This document shows, in pieces, positions 1 through 9,197 of a DNA stretch of 64,000 bases. Both the position numbers and the translations under genes were made by a program. The stretch is from Oscillospiraceae bacterium (GTDB taxonomy: Bacteria; Bacillota; Clostridia; Oscillospirales; Acutalibacteraceae), in assembly GCA_015065725.1 (NCBI GenBank), contig SVPV01000009.1:1-64000 (forward strand), written 5' to 3'. The notes below the pieces were generated by a model. That model worked only from the letters and a program-made list of their open reading frames with translations. It had not been told where the DNA came from and searched no databases. Numbering within the stretch: position 1 is the stretch's first letter; each line of letters opens with the position of its first letter.

Positions 1-153
1 TTTTGGTGTAGGGGATATTATGTAGATACAGTCGGTCGAAATAAAAAAGTAATAGCTGAATATATAAGAAATCAGTTAGAAGAAGATTTTGCAGCAGAAC
101 AAATGAGCATAAAAGAATATATTGACACGTTTACGGGTGACAAGAGAAAGTAG
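1..153 (+). CDS. tnpA: IS200/IS605 transposase TnpA, C-terminal fragment
   Basis: Frame 1 is open from the window edge to the TAG at 151-153 (50 residues visible). The visible part contains VDTVGRN followed by EYIRNQ, which matches the C-terminal helix of Y1 (HUH) single-strand transposases; the tyrosine of EYIRNQ is at the position of the catalytic nucleophile. The HUH metal-binding motif lies upstream of the window, so intactness cannot be judged. In this family the enzyme cuts and rejoins single-stranded DNA at subterminal hairpins. Confidence 0.85.
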   Translation, partial: FWCRGYYVDTVGRNKKVIAEYIRNQLEEDFAAEQMSIKEYIDTFTGDKRK

Positions 154-290
154 GCAAAAAAAGACAGCCGCACGTGAGCGGCTGCCCGAGATGGTAATGC
201 GTTGCCAAACTTTCGAGGTCCCTTTTAGGGACCTGGCCAGTAGGCACTCCTTATAGGGGCTGTGCATACCACTAGTTTACTAGTGGTTAT
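1..290 (+). mobile_element. IS200/IS605-family element, 3' part
   Basis: The window opens inside an IS200/IS605-type insertion sequence. The C-terminal part of the Y1 transposase ends at 153. It is followed by three compact hairpins: 165-184 (CAGCCGC/GCGGCTG), 216-234 (AGGTCCC/GGGACCT) and 269-286 (CCACTAGT/ACTAGTGG). Subterminal hairpins recognised as single-stranded DNA are the hallmark of this family. I place the right end just after the last hairpin, near 287-291, but the exact cleavage site cannot be fixed without a second copy. The element lies about 80 bases upstream of the alaS promoter and does not interrupt it. Confidence 0.8.
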
Positions 291-371
291 GATTTGCTAA
301 TAAAAAACTTGTGTATTTATAAAATCTGTTACATAATTGCTTGTTTTTCTTTAATTTAGGTGTACAAATAA

Positions 372-400
372 TTGACTTTTAGGGTTGGTAAGTATATAAT
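372..400 (+). promoter_or_regulatory. Sigma-A-type promoter of the alaS operon
   Basis: TTGACT at 372-377 and TATAAT at 395-400 are separated by exactly 17 bases. Transcription would start near 407, leaving a leader of about 35 bases, too short for a T-box antiterminator. Confidence 0.8.
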
Positions 401-441
401 ATCTGTGTATGTTTAATTAATTTGTTAAGGATGTTGAAATT

Positions 442-3063
442 ATGAAATGGACTTCTTTAAACGACCTTCGTGAAAAATATCTTTCATTCTTTGAAAGCAA
501 GGGACATTTAAGGCTAAATAGCTTTTCACTGGTGCCGCAGGGCGATAAATCCCTTTTGCTTATAAATTCGGGAATGGCACCTATGAAAAAGTATTTCACA
601 GGTGAGGTTACACCACCTCGCAATAGGGTTACAACCTGTCAAAAGTGTATTCGTACACCCGACCTTGAGCGTGTTGGTATAACTGCACGTCACGGTACTT
701 ATTTTGAAATGCTGGGTAACTTCTCTTTTGGTGATTATTTCAAAAACGAGGCTATAGAGTGGGCGTGGGAGTTTTTGACCAAAACTCTAGAGATACCCGA
801 AAATCTTTTGTGGCCCTCTGTTTATGAGGAAGACGATGAAGCATACGCTATTTGGCGTGATGTTATAGGCGTACCCGAGGAGCATATTGTAAAGCTTGGC
901 AAGGCTGATAATTTCTGGGAGCATGGTACAGGTCCTTGCGGTCCTTGCAGTGAGATTTATTTTGATCGCGGCGAAAAATACGGATGCGGTTCACCCGACT
1001 GTAAGCCTGGTTGTGATTGCGATAGATATATGGAAATTTGGAATAATGTTTTCTCGCAATTCAATAATATGGGTGACGGCACCTATACCGAGCTTGAAAA
1101 TAAGAATATTGATACAGGTATGGGACTTGAGCGTCTTGCTTGCATAATGCAGGATGTTGACAATATGTTTGAGGTTGATACCGTACGTAATATTTTGAAT
1201 AAGGTTTGTGCAATTTCGGGTGCAGAATACGGCAAGGGCGGTAAAACAGACGTTTCTATACGTGCCATTACCGACCACGCGAGAGCATCTACCTTTATGA
1301 TAAGCGACGGTATTATTCCGTCTAACGAGGGCAGAGGATATGTTTTACGCCGTCTTATTAGAAGAGCTGCCCGTCACGGTAAGCTTATAGGCATTAACCG
1401 TCCTTTCCTAGTAGAGCTTTGTGAAGCAGTTATAAACGAGAACAAATCGGGTTATCCTGAGCTTGTTGAAAAGCAGGAGCTTATAAAAAAGGTAATCTCT
1501 AATGAAGAGGCTAACTTTGCAAAAACCATTGACCAAGGTCTTGGCATTTTAAATGAGCTTTGTGAAAAGGGTGGCACACTTTCGGGTGCAGATGCATTCC
1601 GACTTTATGATACCTACGGTTTCCCGCTTGACCTTACAAAAGATATTCTCGCAGAAAAGGGAATGAATGTTGACGAGGACGGCTTTAATGAGCTTATGAC
1701 AAAACAGCGTGAGCTTGCTCGTTCTTCAAGAAAAGCATCTGACTCTGAGAGCTGGAAGAGTGACGGAATTTCTTTTGATAATGCACCAAAGACAGAATTT
1801 TTAGGTTATACCGAAAATTATACAGAGGCTACAGTTGTTGATATTGTTTCTGAAGGCGAGCATGTAGACTCGGTAACTGCAGGCGATAAGGCTGTTATAG
1901 TTCTTGATAAAACCGTACTTTACGGTGAAAGCGGCGGTCAGGTAGGCGATATCGGCTCAATTACTGCCGATGGAGTGGGCTTCGAGGTTGTGGACACCAA
2001 AAAGACCGCAGGCGGTGTATTTACTCACTTTGGTACAGTAATTGGCGGTACTATAAAGGTTGGCGATAAGGTTTTTGCTAAATATGATATAGACCGTAGA
2101 GAAGCTATACGCCGTAATCATACAGCAGCACACCTTTTGCAAGCAGGTCTTCGCAGTGTTTTAGGTACTCACGTTGAGCAGGCAGGTCAGCTTGTAAATG
2201 AAAACAGTGTTCGATTTGACTTTACACACTTCTCTGCTTTAACAGACGAAGAAATTAAAAGTGTTGAGGATTATGTAAATAATATAATTCTTTCGGGTGT
2301 CGAGGTATTAAGCCGTGAAATGCCTATTGAAGAGGCTAAAAAGCTAGGTGCTATGGCACTCTTCGGCGAAAAGTACGGCGATACTGTTCGCGTTGTTTCT
2401 GCAGAGGATTATTCTGTTGAATTCTGTGGCGGTACACACGTTGATAATGCAGGCAAAATCGGTCTTTTCCGTATCGTTTCGGAAAGCGGTATTGCCGCAG
2501 GTACAAGACGTATCGAGGCTGTTACAGGTAAAAAGGTTATGGAGCTTTTGGCACATTATAAACAGCTCACAACCGATACGGCGGCAATTTTAAAATCACA
2601 GAGTGTCGAAGATTTAACTGCAAAAGCCACACAGGTGATGGCTCAAATTAAAGAAAACGAGCGTAAGATAGAAGCACTTGAGGATAAGCTTGCCGCAGGC
2701 AAAATGGATAATATTATGGCAAACGCTACCCTTGTTGGCGATGTTAAGGTTATAAGTGAGAAAATTAGCGGTACTCCCGATGCACTTCGCAAGATGGCAG
2801 ACACAGTAAAGGCGGCAGAAAAGACTGCGGTAGCAGTATTTGCGGCTGTTAACGGCGACAAGGTTACTTTCTGTGCGGCTTGCGGTGAGGACGCTATTAA
2901 AATGGGTGCCCATGCAGGCAATCTTGTACGCGAGGTAGCAAAGCTTGCGGGCGGTAACGGCGGCGGTAAGCCTGATAGTGCTATGGCAGGCGGTAAGGAT
3001 GCTTCAAAGGTAGCTGAGGCACTAGCGGCTGTTGCAGATTTGGTAAAATCACAACTTAAATAA
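442..3063 (+). CDS. alaS: Alanine--tRNA ligase
   Basis: Charges tRNA-Ala with alanine and edits mischarged Ser/Gly in the cytoplasm. At 873 residues it has the normal full length. The N-terminal class II catalytic domain shows SGMAPMK and TCQKCIRTPD. The editing domain has the zinc-site pattern HTAAH (about residue 558) and CGGTH (about residue 660). A coiled coil and the glycine-rich C-Ala/DHHA1 segment (GGNGGGKPD) close the protein. The start is the ATG at 442, preceded by AAGGATG at 427-433 and a strong promoter at 372-400. It is the first gene of a run with the hydrolase, HIT and phosphoribosyltransferase genes, with a 23-base gap to the next. Confidence 0.97.
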   Translation: MKWTSLNDLREKYLSFFESKGHLRLNSFSLVPQGDKSLLLINSGMAPMKKYFTGEVTPPRNRVTTCQKCIRTPDLERVGITARHGTYFEMLGNFSFGDYFKNEAIEWAWEFLTKTLEIPENLLWPSVYEEDDEAYAIWRDVIGVPEEHIVKLGKADNFWEHGTGPCGPCSEIYFDRGEKYGCGSPDCKPGCDCDRYMEIWNNVFSQFNNMGDGTYTELENKNIDTGMGLERLACIMQDVDNMFEVDTVRNILNKVCAISGAEYGKGGKTDVSIRAITDHARASTFMISDGIIPSNEGRGYVLRRLIRRAARHGKLIGINRPFLVELCEAVINENKSGYPELVEKQELIKKVISNEEANFAKTIDQGLGILNELCEKGGTLSGADAFRLYDTYGFPLDLTKDILAEKGMNVDEDGFNELMTKQRELARSSRKASDSESWKSDGISFDNAPKTEFLGYTENYTEATVVDIVSEGEHVDSVTAGDKAVIVLDKTVLYGESGGQVGDIGSITADGVGFEVVDTKKTAGGVFTHFGTVIGGTIKVGDKVFAKYDIDRREAIRRNHTAAHLLQAGLRSVLGTHVEQAGQLVNENSVRFDFTHFSALTDEEIKSVEDYVNNIILSGVEVLSREMPIEEAKKLGAMALFGEKYGDTVRVVSAEDYSVEFCGGTHVDNAGKIGLFRIVSESGIAAGTRRIEAVTGKKVMELLAHYKQLTTDTAAILKSQSVEDLTAKATQVMAQIKENERKIEALEDKLAAGKMDNIMANATLVGDVKVISEKISGTPDALRKMADTVKAAEKTAVAVFAAVNGDKVTFCAACGEDAIKMGAHAGNLVREVAKLAGGNGGGKPDSAMAGGKDASKVAEALAAVADLVKSQLK

Positions 3064-3086
3064 AAACGCTTTAGTAGGGTGATTAT

Positions 3087-3914
3087 ATGAAATTAAAGTA
3101 TCTTGGTACTGCCGCGGCAGAGGCAATTCCGGCACTTTACTGTGGCTGTGATAACTGCAAAAGGGCAACAGTGCTTGGCGGTAAAAACATTCGTACAAGA
3201 AGTCAGGCAATAATTGACGGTGATTTGCTTATTGATTATCCGCCCGATACATATTGGCACTTCATAGCTAACAATATTGATATGTTAGGTATTAAAAATC
3301 TTCTTATCACCCACACACACGAGGACCATTTTTATAGTCTTGATTTACAGTTTACCAAAACGGGTTTTTCAAAACCGCCTTTGGATTGGCACGGTTTTAC
3401 CGTTTGGGGCAGTTATGACCTAAACCCCTTTTTAAGTGATTTTGTAAAAAGCTCTAACGGTTTTTTACGTTATAGCGAAATAGTAGCATTTAACACCTAT
3501 ACGGTAGGCGACTATATGGTTACACCGTTAAAAGCGTATCACGGTACTGAAAATCCATTTATCTATATTGTTGAAAAACAGGGCAAAAGTATTCTTTATG
3601 CACATGATACAGGTGAATTTCCTAAAGAAACCCTTGAGTATTTGAAAAAGTCTAATATAAAGCTAAATGCAGTATCGCTTGACTGTTGCTTTGCAAATTA
3701 TGAGGGTTTTGATACCTACGGTCACCAAGGAATTGGTGTTAACAAGCTTACACGCGAAAAACTTATAGAAATCGGTGTAGCCGACCAAAACACTAAATTT
3801 ATACTTAACCATTTTTCGCATAACGGTAAGGATGTTGTTTATGAAGACTTTTTACCGATTGCCCAAAAAGCAGGTTTTTTAGTTTCTTATGACGGTATGG
3901 AGGTAGAAATATGA
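3087..3914 (+). CDS. Metallo-beta-lactamase-fold hydrolase, PhnP-like
   Basis: A 275-residue cytoplasmic MBL-fold protein. It begins LKYLGTAAAEAIPALYCGC, as PhnP-type phosphodiesterases do, with a Cys-rich segment CGCDNC near residue 20. The metal-binding HxHxDH signature is present as THTHEDHF (about residue 73-80), with further ligands plausible at HDTGEF and NHFSHNG. Family members hydrolyse phosphodiester bonds, for example cyclic ribose phosphates. There are no phosphonate-degradation genes nearby, so the substrate is unknown. Its stop overlaps the start of the HIT gene (ATGA), indicating translational coupling. Confidence 0.85.
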   Translation: MKLKYLGTAAAEAIPALYCGCDNCKRATVLGGKNIRTRSQAIIDGDLLIDYPPDTYWHFIANNIDMLGIKNLLITHTHEDHFYSLDLQFTKTGFSKPPLDWHGFTVWGSYDLNPFLSDFVKSSNGFLRYSEIVAFNTYTVGDYMVTPLKAYHGTENPFIYIVEKQGKSILYAHDTGEFPKETLEYLKKSNIKLNAVSLDCCFANYEGFDTYGHQGIGVNKLTREKLIEIGVADQNTKFILNHFSHNGKDVVYEDFLPIAQKAGFLVSYDGMEVEI

Positions 3915-4252
3915 GCGACTGTTTGTTTTGTAAAATAGCGGCAGGGGAAATACCCAGCACTAAAATTTATGAGGATGAATATGTATATGCTTTTGCGGAT
4001 ATAGCACCGCAGGCACCTTTTCACGCGATAATAATTCCTAAAGAGCATATTGCATCTGCTGACGAAATAACCGCAGAAAATAGTATACTTGTAGCAAAGG
4101 TTTTTGAGGCTGTTGCAAAAATCGCAAAGAGTGAAAATCTAGAAAAAGGTTACCGCGTTGTAAATAACTGCGGTGAAGAGGGCGGACAGACGGTAGGTCA
4201 TATCCACTTTCATTTACTTGCACGCCGTAATCTTGCTTGGCCTCCAGGCTGA
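3911..4252 (+). CDS. HIT family nucleotide-binding hydrolase
   Basis: A 113-residue histidine-triad protein, the usual size for the HinT branch that hydrolyses adenosine phosphoramidates and AMP-lysine. It opens CLFCKIAAGEIPSTK and ends with the diagnostic triad HIHFHLL followed by a tryptophan near the C-terminus (LAWPPG). GGAGGT lies just before the ATG at 3911, inside the end of the upstream hydrolase gene. The physiological substrate is not well defined in the family. Confidence 0.93.
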   Translation: MSDCLFCKIAAGEIPSTKIYEDEYVYAFADIAPQAPFHAIIIPKEHIASADEITAENSILVAKVFEAVAKIAKSENLEKGYRVVNNCGEEGGQTVGHIHFHLLARRNLAWPPG

Positions 4253-4285
4253 TTTGCAATATAAAAATTAAAAGGGGAAATATAT

Positions 4286-4825
4286 ATGTCTGAATTTTAT
4301 AAAATGAAAATTGCGGGGCTTGAGCGTGAGCTTGAAAAATTCCCTGTTAACGATAAGCTTGATATTGCCGCATTTATTATATTCGGTGACGTTGAACTTA
4401 CTATTGCGGGTTGTAAGGAGCTATTAAGCCGTGTTCCCGAGTTTGATGTTGTACTTACACCTGAGGCTAAGAGTATTCCTATGGCTTACGAAATGGCACG
4501 TCAGTCAGGCAAACCTTATGTTATTGTACGTAAGGGCGTTAAGGTTTATATGCGTAATCCCTTGGAAGTAGCCGTTAAATCAATAACTACTGCTAATACC
4601 CAAAAGCTTTTCCTTGGGGAGACCGAGGTAAACAAGATAAAGGGCAAGCGTGTACTTATTATTGACGATGTTATAAGCACAGGTGAATCTCTTGCAGCTG
4701 TAAGAGAGCTTGTTAAAAAAGCAGGCGGAATAGAGGTTGCAGCCTGTGCCTTTTTGGCAGAGGGCGATGCCGCCGACCGTGATGATATAATTTTTCTTGA
4801 AAAATTACCGTTGTTTTTTAAATAA
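4286..4825 (+). CDS. Adenine-phosphoribosyltransferase-like enzyme
   Basis: A 179-residue type I phosphoribosyltransferase. The PRPP-binding loop reads VLIIDDVISTGES (about residues 125-137), and the preceding KPYVIVRKGVKVY matches purine phosphoribosyltransferases of the Apt type. The likely reaction is purine base + PRPP to nucleotide + PPi in salvage. The base specificity is an inference; xanthine phosphoribosyltransferase or a regulator-type member is possible. AAAAGGGG precedes the ATG. This is the last gene of the alaS operon and is followed by a hairpin at 4841-4872. Confidence 0.8.
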   Translation: MSEFYKMKIAGLERELEKFPVNDKLDIAAFIIFGDVELTIAGCKELLSRVPEFDVVLTPEAKSIPMAYEMARQSGKPYVIVRKGVKVYMRNPLEVAVKSITTANTQKLFLGETEVNKIKGKRVLIIDDVISTGESLAAVRELVKKAGGIEVAACAFLAEGDAADRDDIIFLEKLPLFFK

Positions 4826-4840
4826 TATCAATTTAAATGC

Positions 4841-4872
4841 AAGCGAAGGGTTTTGTTTCAAATCCTTCGCTT
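4841..4872 (+). terminator. Hairpin ending the alaS operon
   Basis: AAGCGAAGG (4841-4849) pairs with CCTTCGCTT (4864-4872) around a 14-base loop, with flanking AAATGC and GCATTT extending the symmetry. The T-tract after it is poor, so termination efficiency is uncertain. Confidence 0.5.
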
Positions 4873-4923
4873 AAATTCTGCATTTAGAGTGTTAAAATTC
4901 ATAAAATATTAATAGTTTTTCGC

Positions 4924-4969
4924 TTGACAGAGCTGAATTTAATAAGTATAATTATGTTAGCTATCTAAC
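4924..4969 (+). promoter_or_regulatory. marR promoter with overlapping MarR-type operator
   Basis: TTGACA (4924-4929) and TATAAT (4947-4952) are 17 bases apart. Three bases downstream lies the 14-base palindrome GTTAGCTATCTAAC (4956-4969), covering the expected start point. TTAGnnnnCTAA palindromes are typical MarR-family operators, so a dimer bound here would block initiation of marR and the two exporter genes. Confidence 0.75.
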
Positions 4970-4990
4970 AAATGTAAAATGAGGTAGATT

Positions 4991-5434
4991 ATGAAAGAGA
5001 ATGAAATAGGCTTTCAACTGCGTACTGTAAGCAATTTGATTAGGCGTAATTTTGAAAAACTATCATCATTTAAAAAAAGCCAATGCCTTACGGGTGCTCA
5101 CGGTTGGGTTATTGGCTATCTTTATGATAATAGACATAGGGATGTTTATCAGCGTGATTTTGAGGCAGAGTTTCAAATTCGCCGTTCTACCATTACAAAT
5201 ATGCTAAAGCTAATGGAAAAAAACGGTCTTATTTTAAGGGTGGGCGTCGAGGGGGACGCCAGACTTAAAAAGATTGTATTAACAAAAAAGGCAGTAGAAA
5301 TGCAAGCGGAAATTTCTAATGATATTTTTGCACTAGAGCAAAAAATGGCAAAAGGAATAACCGAGAAAGAAAAGGAAGTTTTCTTTCGGACACTAAAAAA
5401 AATAAAAGCAAATTTGGAGGACACAAATGATTAA
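4991..5434 (+). CDS. MarR-family transcriptional repressor
   Basis: A 147-residue winged-helix regulator. The recognition region reads FQIRRSTITNMLKLMEKNGLILR followed by the wing, with the conserved DARLKKIVLT segment (the MarR DxRxxxxxLT signature). It is the first gene of an operon whose next gene overlaps it by 8 bases and encodes the first half of an ABC exporter. Family knowledge and the palindrome at 4956-4969 suggest autorepression relieved by a ligand, perhaps a substrate of the exporter. Confidence 0.92.
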   Translation: MKENEIGFQLRTVSNLIRRNFEKLSSFKKSQCLTGAHGWVIGYLYDNRHRDVYQRDFEAEFQIRRSTITNMLKLMEKNGLILRVGVEGDARLKKIVLTKKAVEMQAEISNDIFALEQKMAKGITEKEKEVFFRTLKKIKANLEDTND

Positions 5435-7169
5435 GACCCTTGCAAAAAGTATAAGAGAATACAAGCTACCTTCAATTTTAACACTTATATTTATAATAGG
5501 TGAGGTACTCATAGAGGTTGCCATTCCCTTTATAACAGCAAATCTTGTAAACAATATTAAGGACGGGGTACCTATTGAAGAGGTTATTAAAACGGGTTTA
5601 TGGCTTGTTTTAATGGCACTTATATCCTTGTGCTGCGGCGGTATTGCGGCACTTACCTGTGCTAAAGCCTCGGCAGGCTTTGCAAAAAATCTCCGCCATG
5701 ATATGTTTAGTAAAATTCAAAGCTATTCCTTTTCTAATATTGATAAGTTTTCGTCTACATCGCTTGTAACCCGTCTTACTACCGACGTAACACACGTGCA
5801 GATGTCTTATATGATGATTATACGTACAGCTATCAGAAGCCCCATGATGTTTGTCTTCTCGATTATAATGGCGTATACAATGGGCGGTGCGTTGGCTACT
5901 ACCTTTGTTGTTGTAGTACCTGTTCTTATTATAGGTCTTTTATTTGTTGCAAAAAAGGCTATGCCCGCTTTTAGACGTGTTTTTAAAAAGTACGATAAGC
6001 TTAATGAATCTATTGAGGAAAACGTACGTGGAATGCGTGTGGTTAAGGGCTTTTCGCGTGAGGAATTTGAAAAGCAGAAATTCAGTGCCGCTTCGGATGA
6101 TATCTGTGGTGATTTCACAAAGGCAGAACGTGTAGTAGCATTAAACACGCCTATTATGCAGTTTTGTATGTATTTTAATACGGTTGGTATTTTACTGCTT
6201 GGTGCCTTTTTAGTAATAACCACGGGCGGAACAAAGGTTGATGTCGGTCAAATTTCCGCAATGCTTACCTACGGCGTACAGATTTTGATGTCGCTTATGA
6301 TGCTTTCAATGATATATGTAATGATTACAATGTCTATTGAATCAATGAAGCGTATATGTGAGGTGCTTAACGAAGAACCTTCAATATCTAATCCGCAAAA
6401 CCCTGTAAAAGAGGTTAAGGACGGCTCTATAATATTTGAAAATGTAAGCTTTAAATATTCCGAAAAGGCACAAAGATATGCTCTTGAATCGGTAAATCTT
6501 AATATTAAATCGGGTATGACGGTTGGCGTCATCGGCGGTACAGGCTCTAGTAAATCGTCCCTTGTACAGCTAATTCCTAGGCTTTATGATGTATCAGAGG
6601 GCAGGGTGTTAGTAGGCGGTGTAGACGTCAAAGATTATGACCTTAATGCACTTCGCGATTCTGTTGCAATGGTGCTTCAAAAGAATGAACTTTTCTCAGG
6701 AACTATAAAGGAAAATCTTCGTTGGGGTAACGAGAATGCTACCGATGAAGAAATTAAGTATGTCTGTCGGCTTGCACAAGCAGATGAGTTTATAGAAAGC
6801 TTCCCTGACGGATACGATACTTATATTGAACAGGGCGGTACTAATGTTTCGGGCGGACAAAAGCAAAGGCTTTGTATCGCAAGGGCACTTCTTAAAAATC
6901 CAAAAATATTAATTCTTGATGACTCTACAAGTGCGGTTGATACGAAAACAGATGCACTTATCCGTAGGGGATTTCGTGAGTTTATTCCCGAAACCACAAA
7001 AATTATTATTGCACAACGTATAGCCTCTGTTGAAGATGCAGATGTTATTATAGTTATGGAAAACGGTAAGGTTTCGGCAATCGGCACACATAACGAGTTG
7101 ATTGCAAGCAGTGAAATTTACCGCGATGTTTATGAACAGCAGAGAAACGGAGGCGACAGTGATGAGTAA
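5427..7169 (+). CDS. Heterodimeric ABC exporter, subunit with degenerate ATP site
   Basis: A 580-residue half-transporter with an N-terminal six-helix membrane domain and a C-terminal ATPase. The nucleotide site deviates from consensus: Walker A reads GGTGSSKSS (Ser for the usual Gly before Lys), Walker B ends ILDDST (Asp in place of catalytic Glu), and the switch histidine is Gln (IIAQRI). The signature VSGGQ is intact. This is the pattern of the non-catalytic partner in heterodimeric exporters of the BmrC/D or TM287/288 type. The start overlaps marR by 8 bases and has GGAGG upstream. Likely an efflux pump in the cytoplasmic membrane; cargo unknown. Confidence 0.9.
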   Translation: MIKTLAKSIREYKLPSILTLIFIIGEVLIEVAIPFITANLVNNIKDGVPIEEVIKTGLWLVLMALISLCCGGIAALTCAKASAGFAKNLRHDMFSKIQSYSFSNIDKFSSTSLVTRLTTDVTHVQMSYMMIIRTAIRSPMMFVFSIIMAYTMGGALATTFVVVVPVLIIGLLFVAKKAMPAFRRVFKKYDKLNESIEENVRGMRVVKGFSREEFEKQKFSAASDDICGDFTKAERVVALNTPIMQFCMYFNTVGILLLGAFLVITTGGTKVDVGQISAMLTYGVQILMSLMMLSMIYVMITMSIESMKRICEVLNEEPSISNPQNPVKEVKDGSIIFENVSFKYSEKAQRYALESVNLNIKSGMTVGVIGGTGSSKSSLVQLIPRLYDVSEGRVLVGGVDVKDYDLNALRDSVAMVLQKNELFSGTIKENLRWGNENATDEEIKYVCRLAQADEFIESFPDGYDTYIEQGGTNVSGGQKQRLCIARALLKNPKILILDDSTSAVDTKTDALIRRGFREFIPETTKIIIAQRIASVEDADVIIVMENGKVSAIGTHNELIASSEIYRDVYEQQRNGGDSDE

Positions 7170-9120
7170 ACCAAACGGTATGCCTATGGGTAAAGGTCCT
7201 ATGATGCGTGGCCCCCGACCAAAATTCAACAGTAACTCTTTAAAAAGAGTTTTAAAAATGTTGTTTGAAAGCTATCCCGTGTTGTTGCCAGTCACCCTTG
7301 TCTGTATAGCTTTTTCTGCAATTGTAAACACCCTTCCTGCTATTTTTAATCAGCAGATTATAGCACTTATCGAAGAATGGTATTTAAGTCGTGATTGGGC
7401 ATCGGCAAAGCTCGAAATAATACCTAAAGTTGTAACTCTTGCTGTACTTTACGGAATTTCTCTTCTTTCATTTTTCGCACATACACAGCTTATGGCGTAT
7501 ATCACACAGGGATTTTTGAGTAAAACCCGTAAAAGAATGTTTGCGGGTATGCAGAACCTACCTATTAAGTATTTTGATACACATAAGCATGGCGATATTA
7601 TGAGCCATTATACAAACGATATTGATACACTACGTCAGCTTGTGTCACAGGCAATACCTGCTATTTTGCAAGCAGGACTAATTGTTATATCGGTTTTCTT
7701 TATAATGCTTTGGTACAGTGTTTGGATGACCTTGGTTGTAATAGCGGGCGTATTTATGCTTATGGCTATTACAAAAACTGTAGGCGGTGGGTCTGCTAAG
7801 TATTTTATTCGTCAGCAAAAGTCTGTGGGAAAAACAGAAGGCTTTATTCAGGAAATGATGAACGGACAAAAGGTTATAAAGGTTTTTTGTCACGAGAAGA
7901 ATAGCCAAAAGGATTTTGACGATATAAACAACGCTCTTTATGAGGATAGTAGAAAGGCTCACAGCTATGCAAACATTTTAGGTCCTATAAATATGAACAT
8001 AGGCAATATACTCTATGTAATTATTGCTACGGTAGGCGGTTTGTTCCTTTTGTCTGACGGCTTTACCAATATAAGCCTTTCAAAAGCTTTTGGCAGAGAG
8101 GTTGTTTTTGGTATCAGCGTTGTAATACCGTTTCTTAATATGACCAAACAGTTTACAGGTAATATAAATCAGGTGTCTCACCAGATAAATGCAATTGTTA
8201 TGGGTCTTGCAGGTGCAGAGCGTATGCTAAATCTTATGGATTCAAAGCCTGAAACCGATGACGGTTATGTAACCCTTGTTAATGCAGTGATTGACGAAAA
8301 CGGCAACATTACCGAAAGCGAGAAACGTACAGGAAAATGGGCGTGGAAGCATCCTCACCATGACGGAACAACCACCTATACTGAACTAAAAGGTGATGTA
8401 AGACTACTGGACGTTGATTTCGGTTATACAGACGAAAAGTTGGTGCTTCATAATATTGATGTCTATGCAGAACCCGGTCAAAAGGTAGCGTTTGTAGGTG
8501 CTACGGGTGCAGGTAAGACCACAATTACAAATCTTATAAACCGCTTTTATGATATCGCTGACGGAAAAATCCGTTATGATGGCATTAACATTAACAAGAT
8601 TAAAAAGAGTGACCTAAGGCGGTCGCTTGGTATAGTTTTACAGGATACCAACCTGTTTACAGGTACTGTTATGGAGAATATCCGCTACGGCAGACTTGAT
8701 GCTACAGATGACGAGTGTATCGAGGCGGCAAAGCTTTCGGGTGCGGATGATTTTATTACACGTTTGCCCGACGGCTATAATACCGAGCTTACCAATAACG
8801 GTGCTAATCTTTCCCAAGGTCAGCGTCAGTTAATATCTATTGCACGTGCCGCTGTTGCTGACCCACCGGTTATGATTCTTGACGAGGCGACCTCGTCTAT
8901 TGATACTCGTACCGAGGCAATAGTACAAAAAGGTATGGATAGACTAATGCATGGCAGAACGGTATTTGTAATCGCTCATAGACTTTCAACTATTAAAAAT
9001 TCCGATGTTATTATGGTGTTAGAGCAGGGTAGAATTATTGAACGCGGTAACCACGAGAAATTGGTTAGTGAAAAGGGTAAATACTATCAGCTTTATACAG
9101 GTGCATTTGAATTGGAATAA
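7162..9120 (+). CDS. Heterodimeric ABC exporter, catalytic subunit
   Basis: A 652-residue half-transporter. I start it at the ATG at 7162 (MSKPNGMPMG), 8 bases inside the end of its partner, because AGAAACGGAGGCGAC lies just upstream; an in-frame ATG at 7102 lacks this site. The ATPase motifs are consensus where the partner is degenerate: Walker A GATGAGKTT, Walker B ILDEAT and switch VIAHRL. Its own signature is altered to LSQGQ. About 45 residues are inserted between the membrane domain and the ATPase (around residues 370-415, with KWAWKHPHH). The two ORFs together form one transporter with one hydrolysing site. Confidence 0.92.
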   Translation: MSKPNGMPMGKGPMMRGPRPKFNSNSLKRVLKMLFESYPVLLPVTLVCIAFSAIVNTLPAIFNQQIIALIEEWYLSRDWASAKLEIIPKVVTLAVLYGISLLSFFAHTQLMAYITQGFLSKTRKRMFAGMQNLPIKYFDTHKHGDIMSHYTNDIDTLRQLVSQAIPAILQAGLIVISVFFIMLWYSVWMTLVVIAGVFMLMAITKTVGGGSAKYFIRQQKSVGKTEGFIQEMMNGQKVIKVFCHEKNSQKDFDDINNALYEDSRKAHSYANILGPINMNIGNILYVIIATVGGLFLLSDGFTNISLSKAFGREVVFGISVVIPFLNMTKQFTGNINQVSHQINAIVMGLAGAERMLNLMDSKPETDDGYVTLVNAVIDENGNITESEKRTGKWAWKHPHHDGTTTYTELKGDVRLLDVDFGYTDEKLVLHNIDVYAEPGQKVAFVGATGAGKTTITNLINRFYDIADGKIRYDGININKIKKSDLRRSLGIVLQDTNLFTGTVMENIRYGRLDATDDECIEAAKLSGADDFITRLPDGYNTELTNNGANLSQGQRQLISIARAAVADPPVMILDEATSSIDTRTEAIVQKGMDRLMHGRTVFVIAHRLSTIKNSDVIMVLEQGRIIERGNHEKLVSEKGKYYQLYTGAFELE

Positions 9121-9131
9121 CTGATTAAATA

Positions 9132-9172
9132 AAAAAATTCGCTTAAGGGATAAAACCTTAAGCGAATTTTTT
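9132..9172 (+). terminator. Rho-independent terminator of the MarR/ABC operon
   Basis: A near-perfect stem, AAAAAATTCGCTTAAGG (9132-9148) with CCTTAAGCGAATTTTT (9156-9172), has a 7-base loop and a run of T. The A-run on the other side makes it usable from both strands. Confidence 0.9.
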
Positions 9173-9197
9173 GTATATATGTCATTGTAATCGTTAT

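Noticed and set aside
407-441. A T-box leader for alaS
   Set aside because: The distance from the promoter to the start is about 35 bases, far too short, and no specifier hairpin is present.
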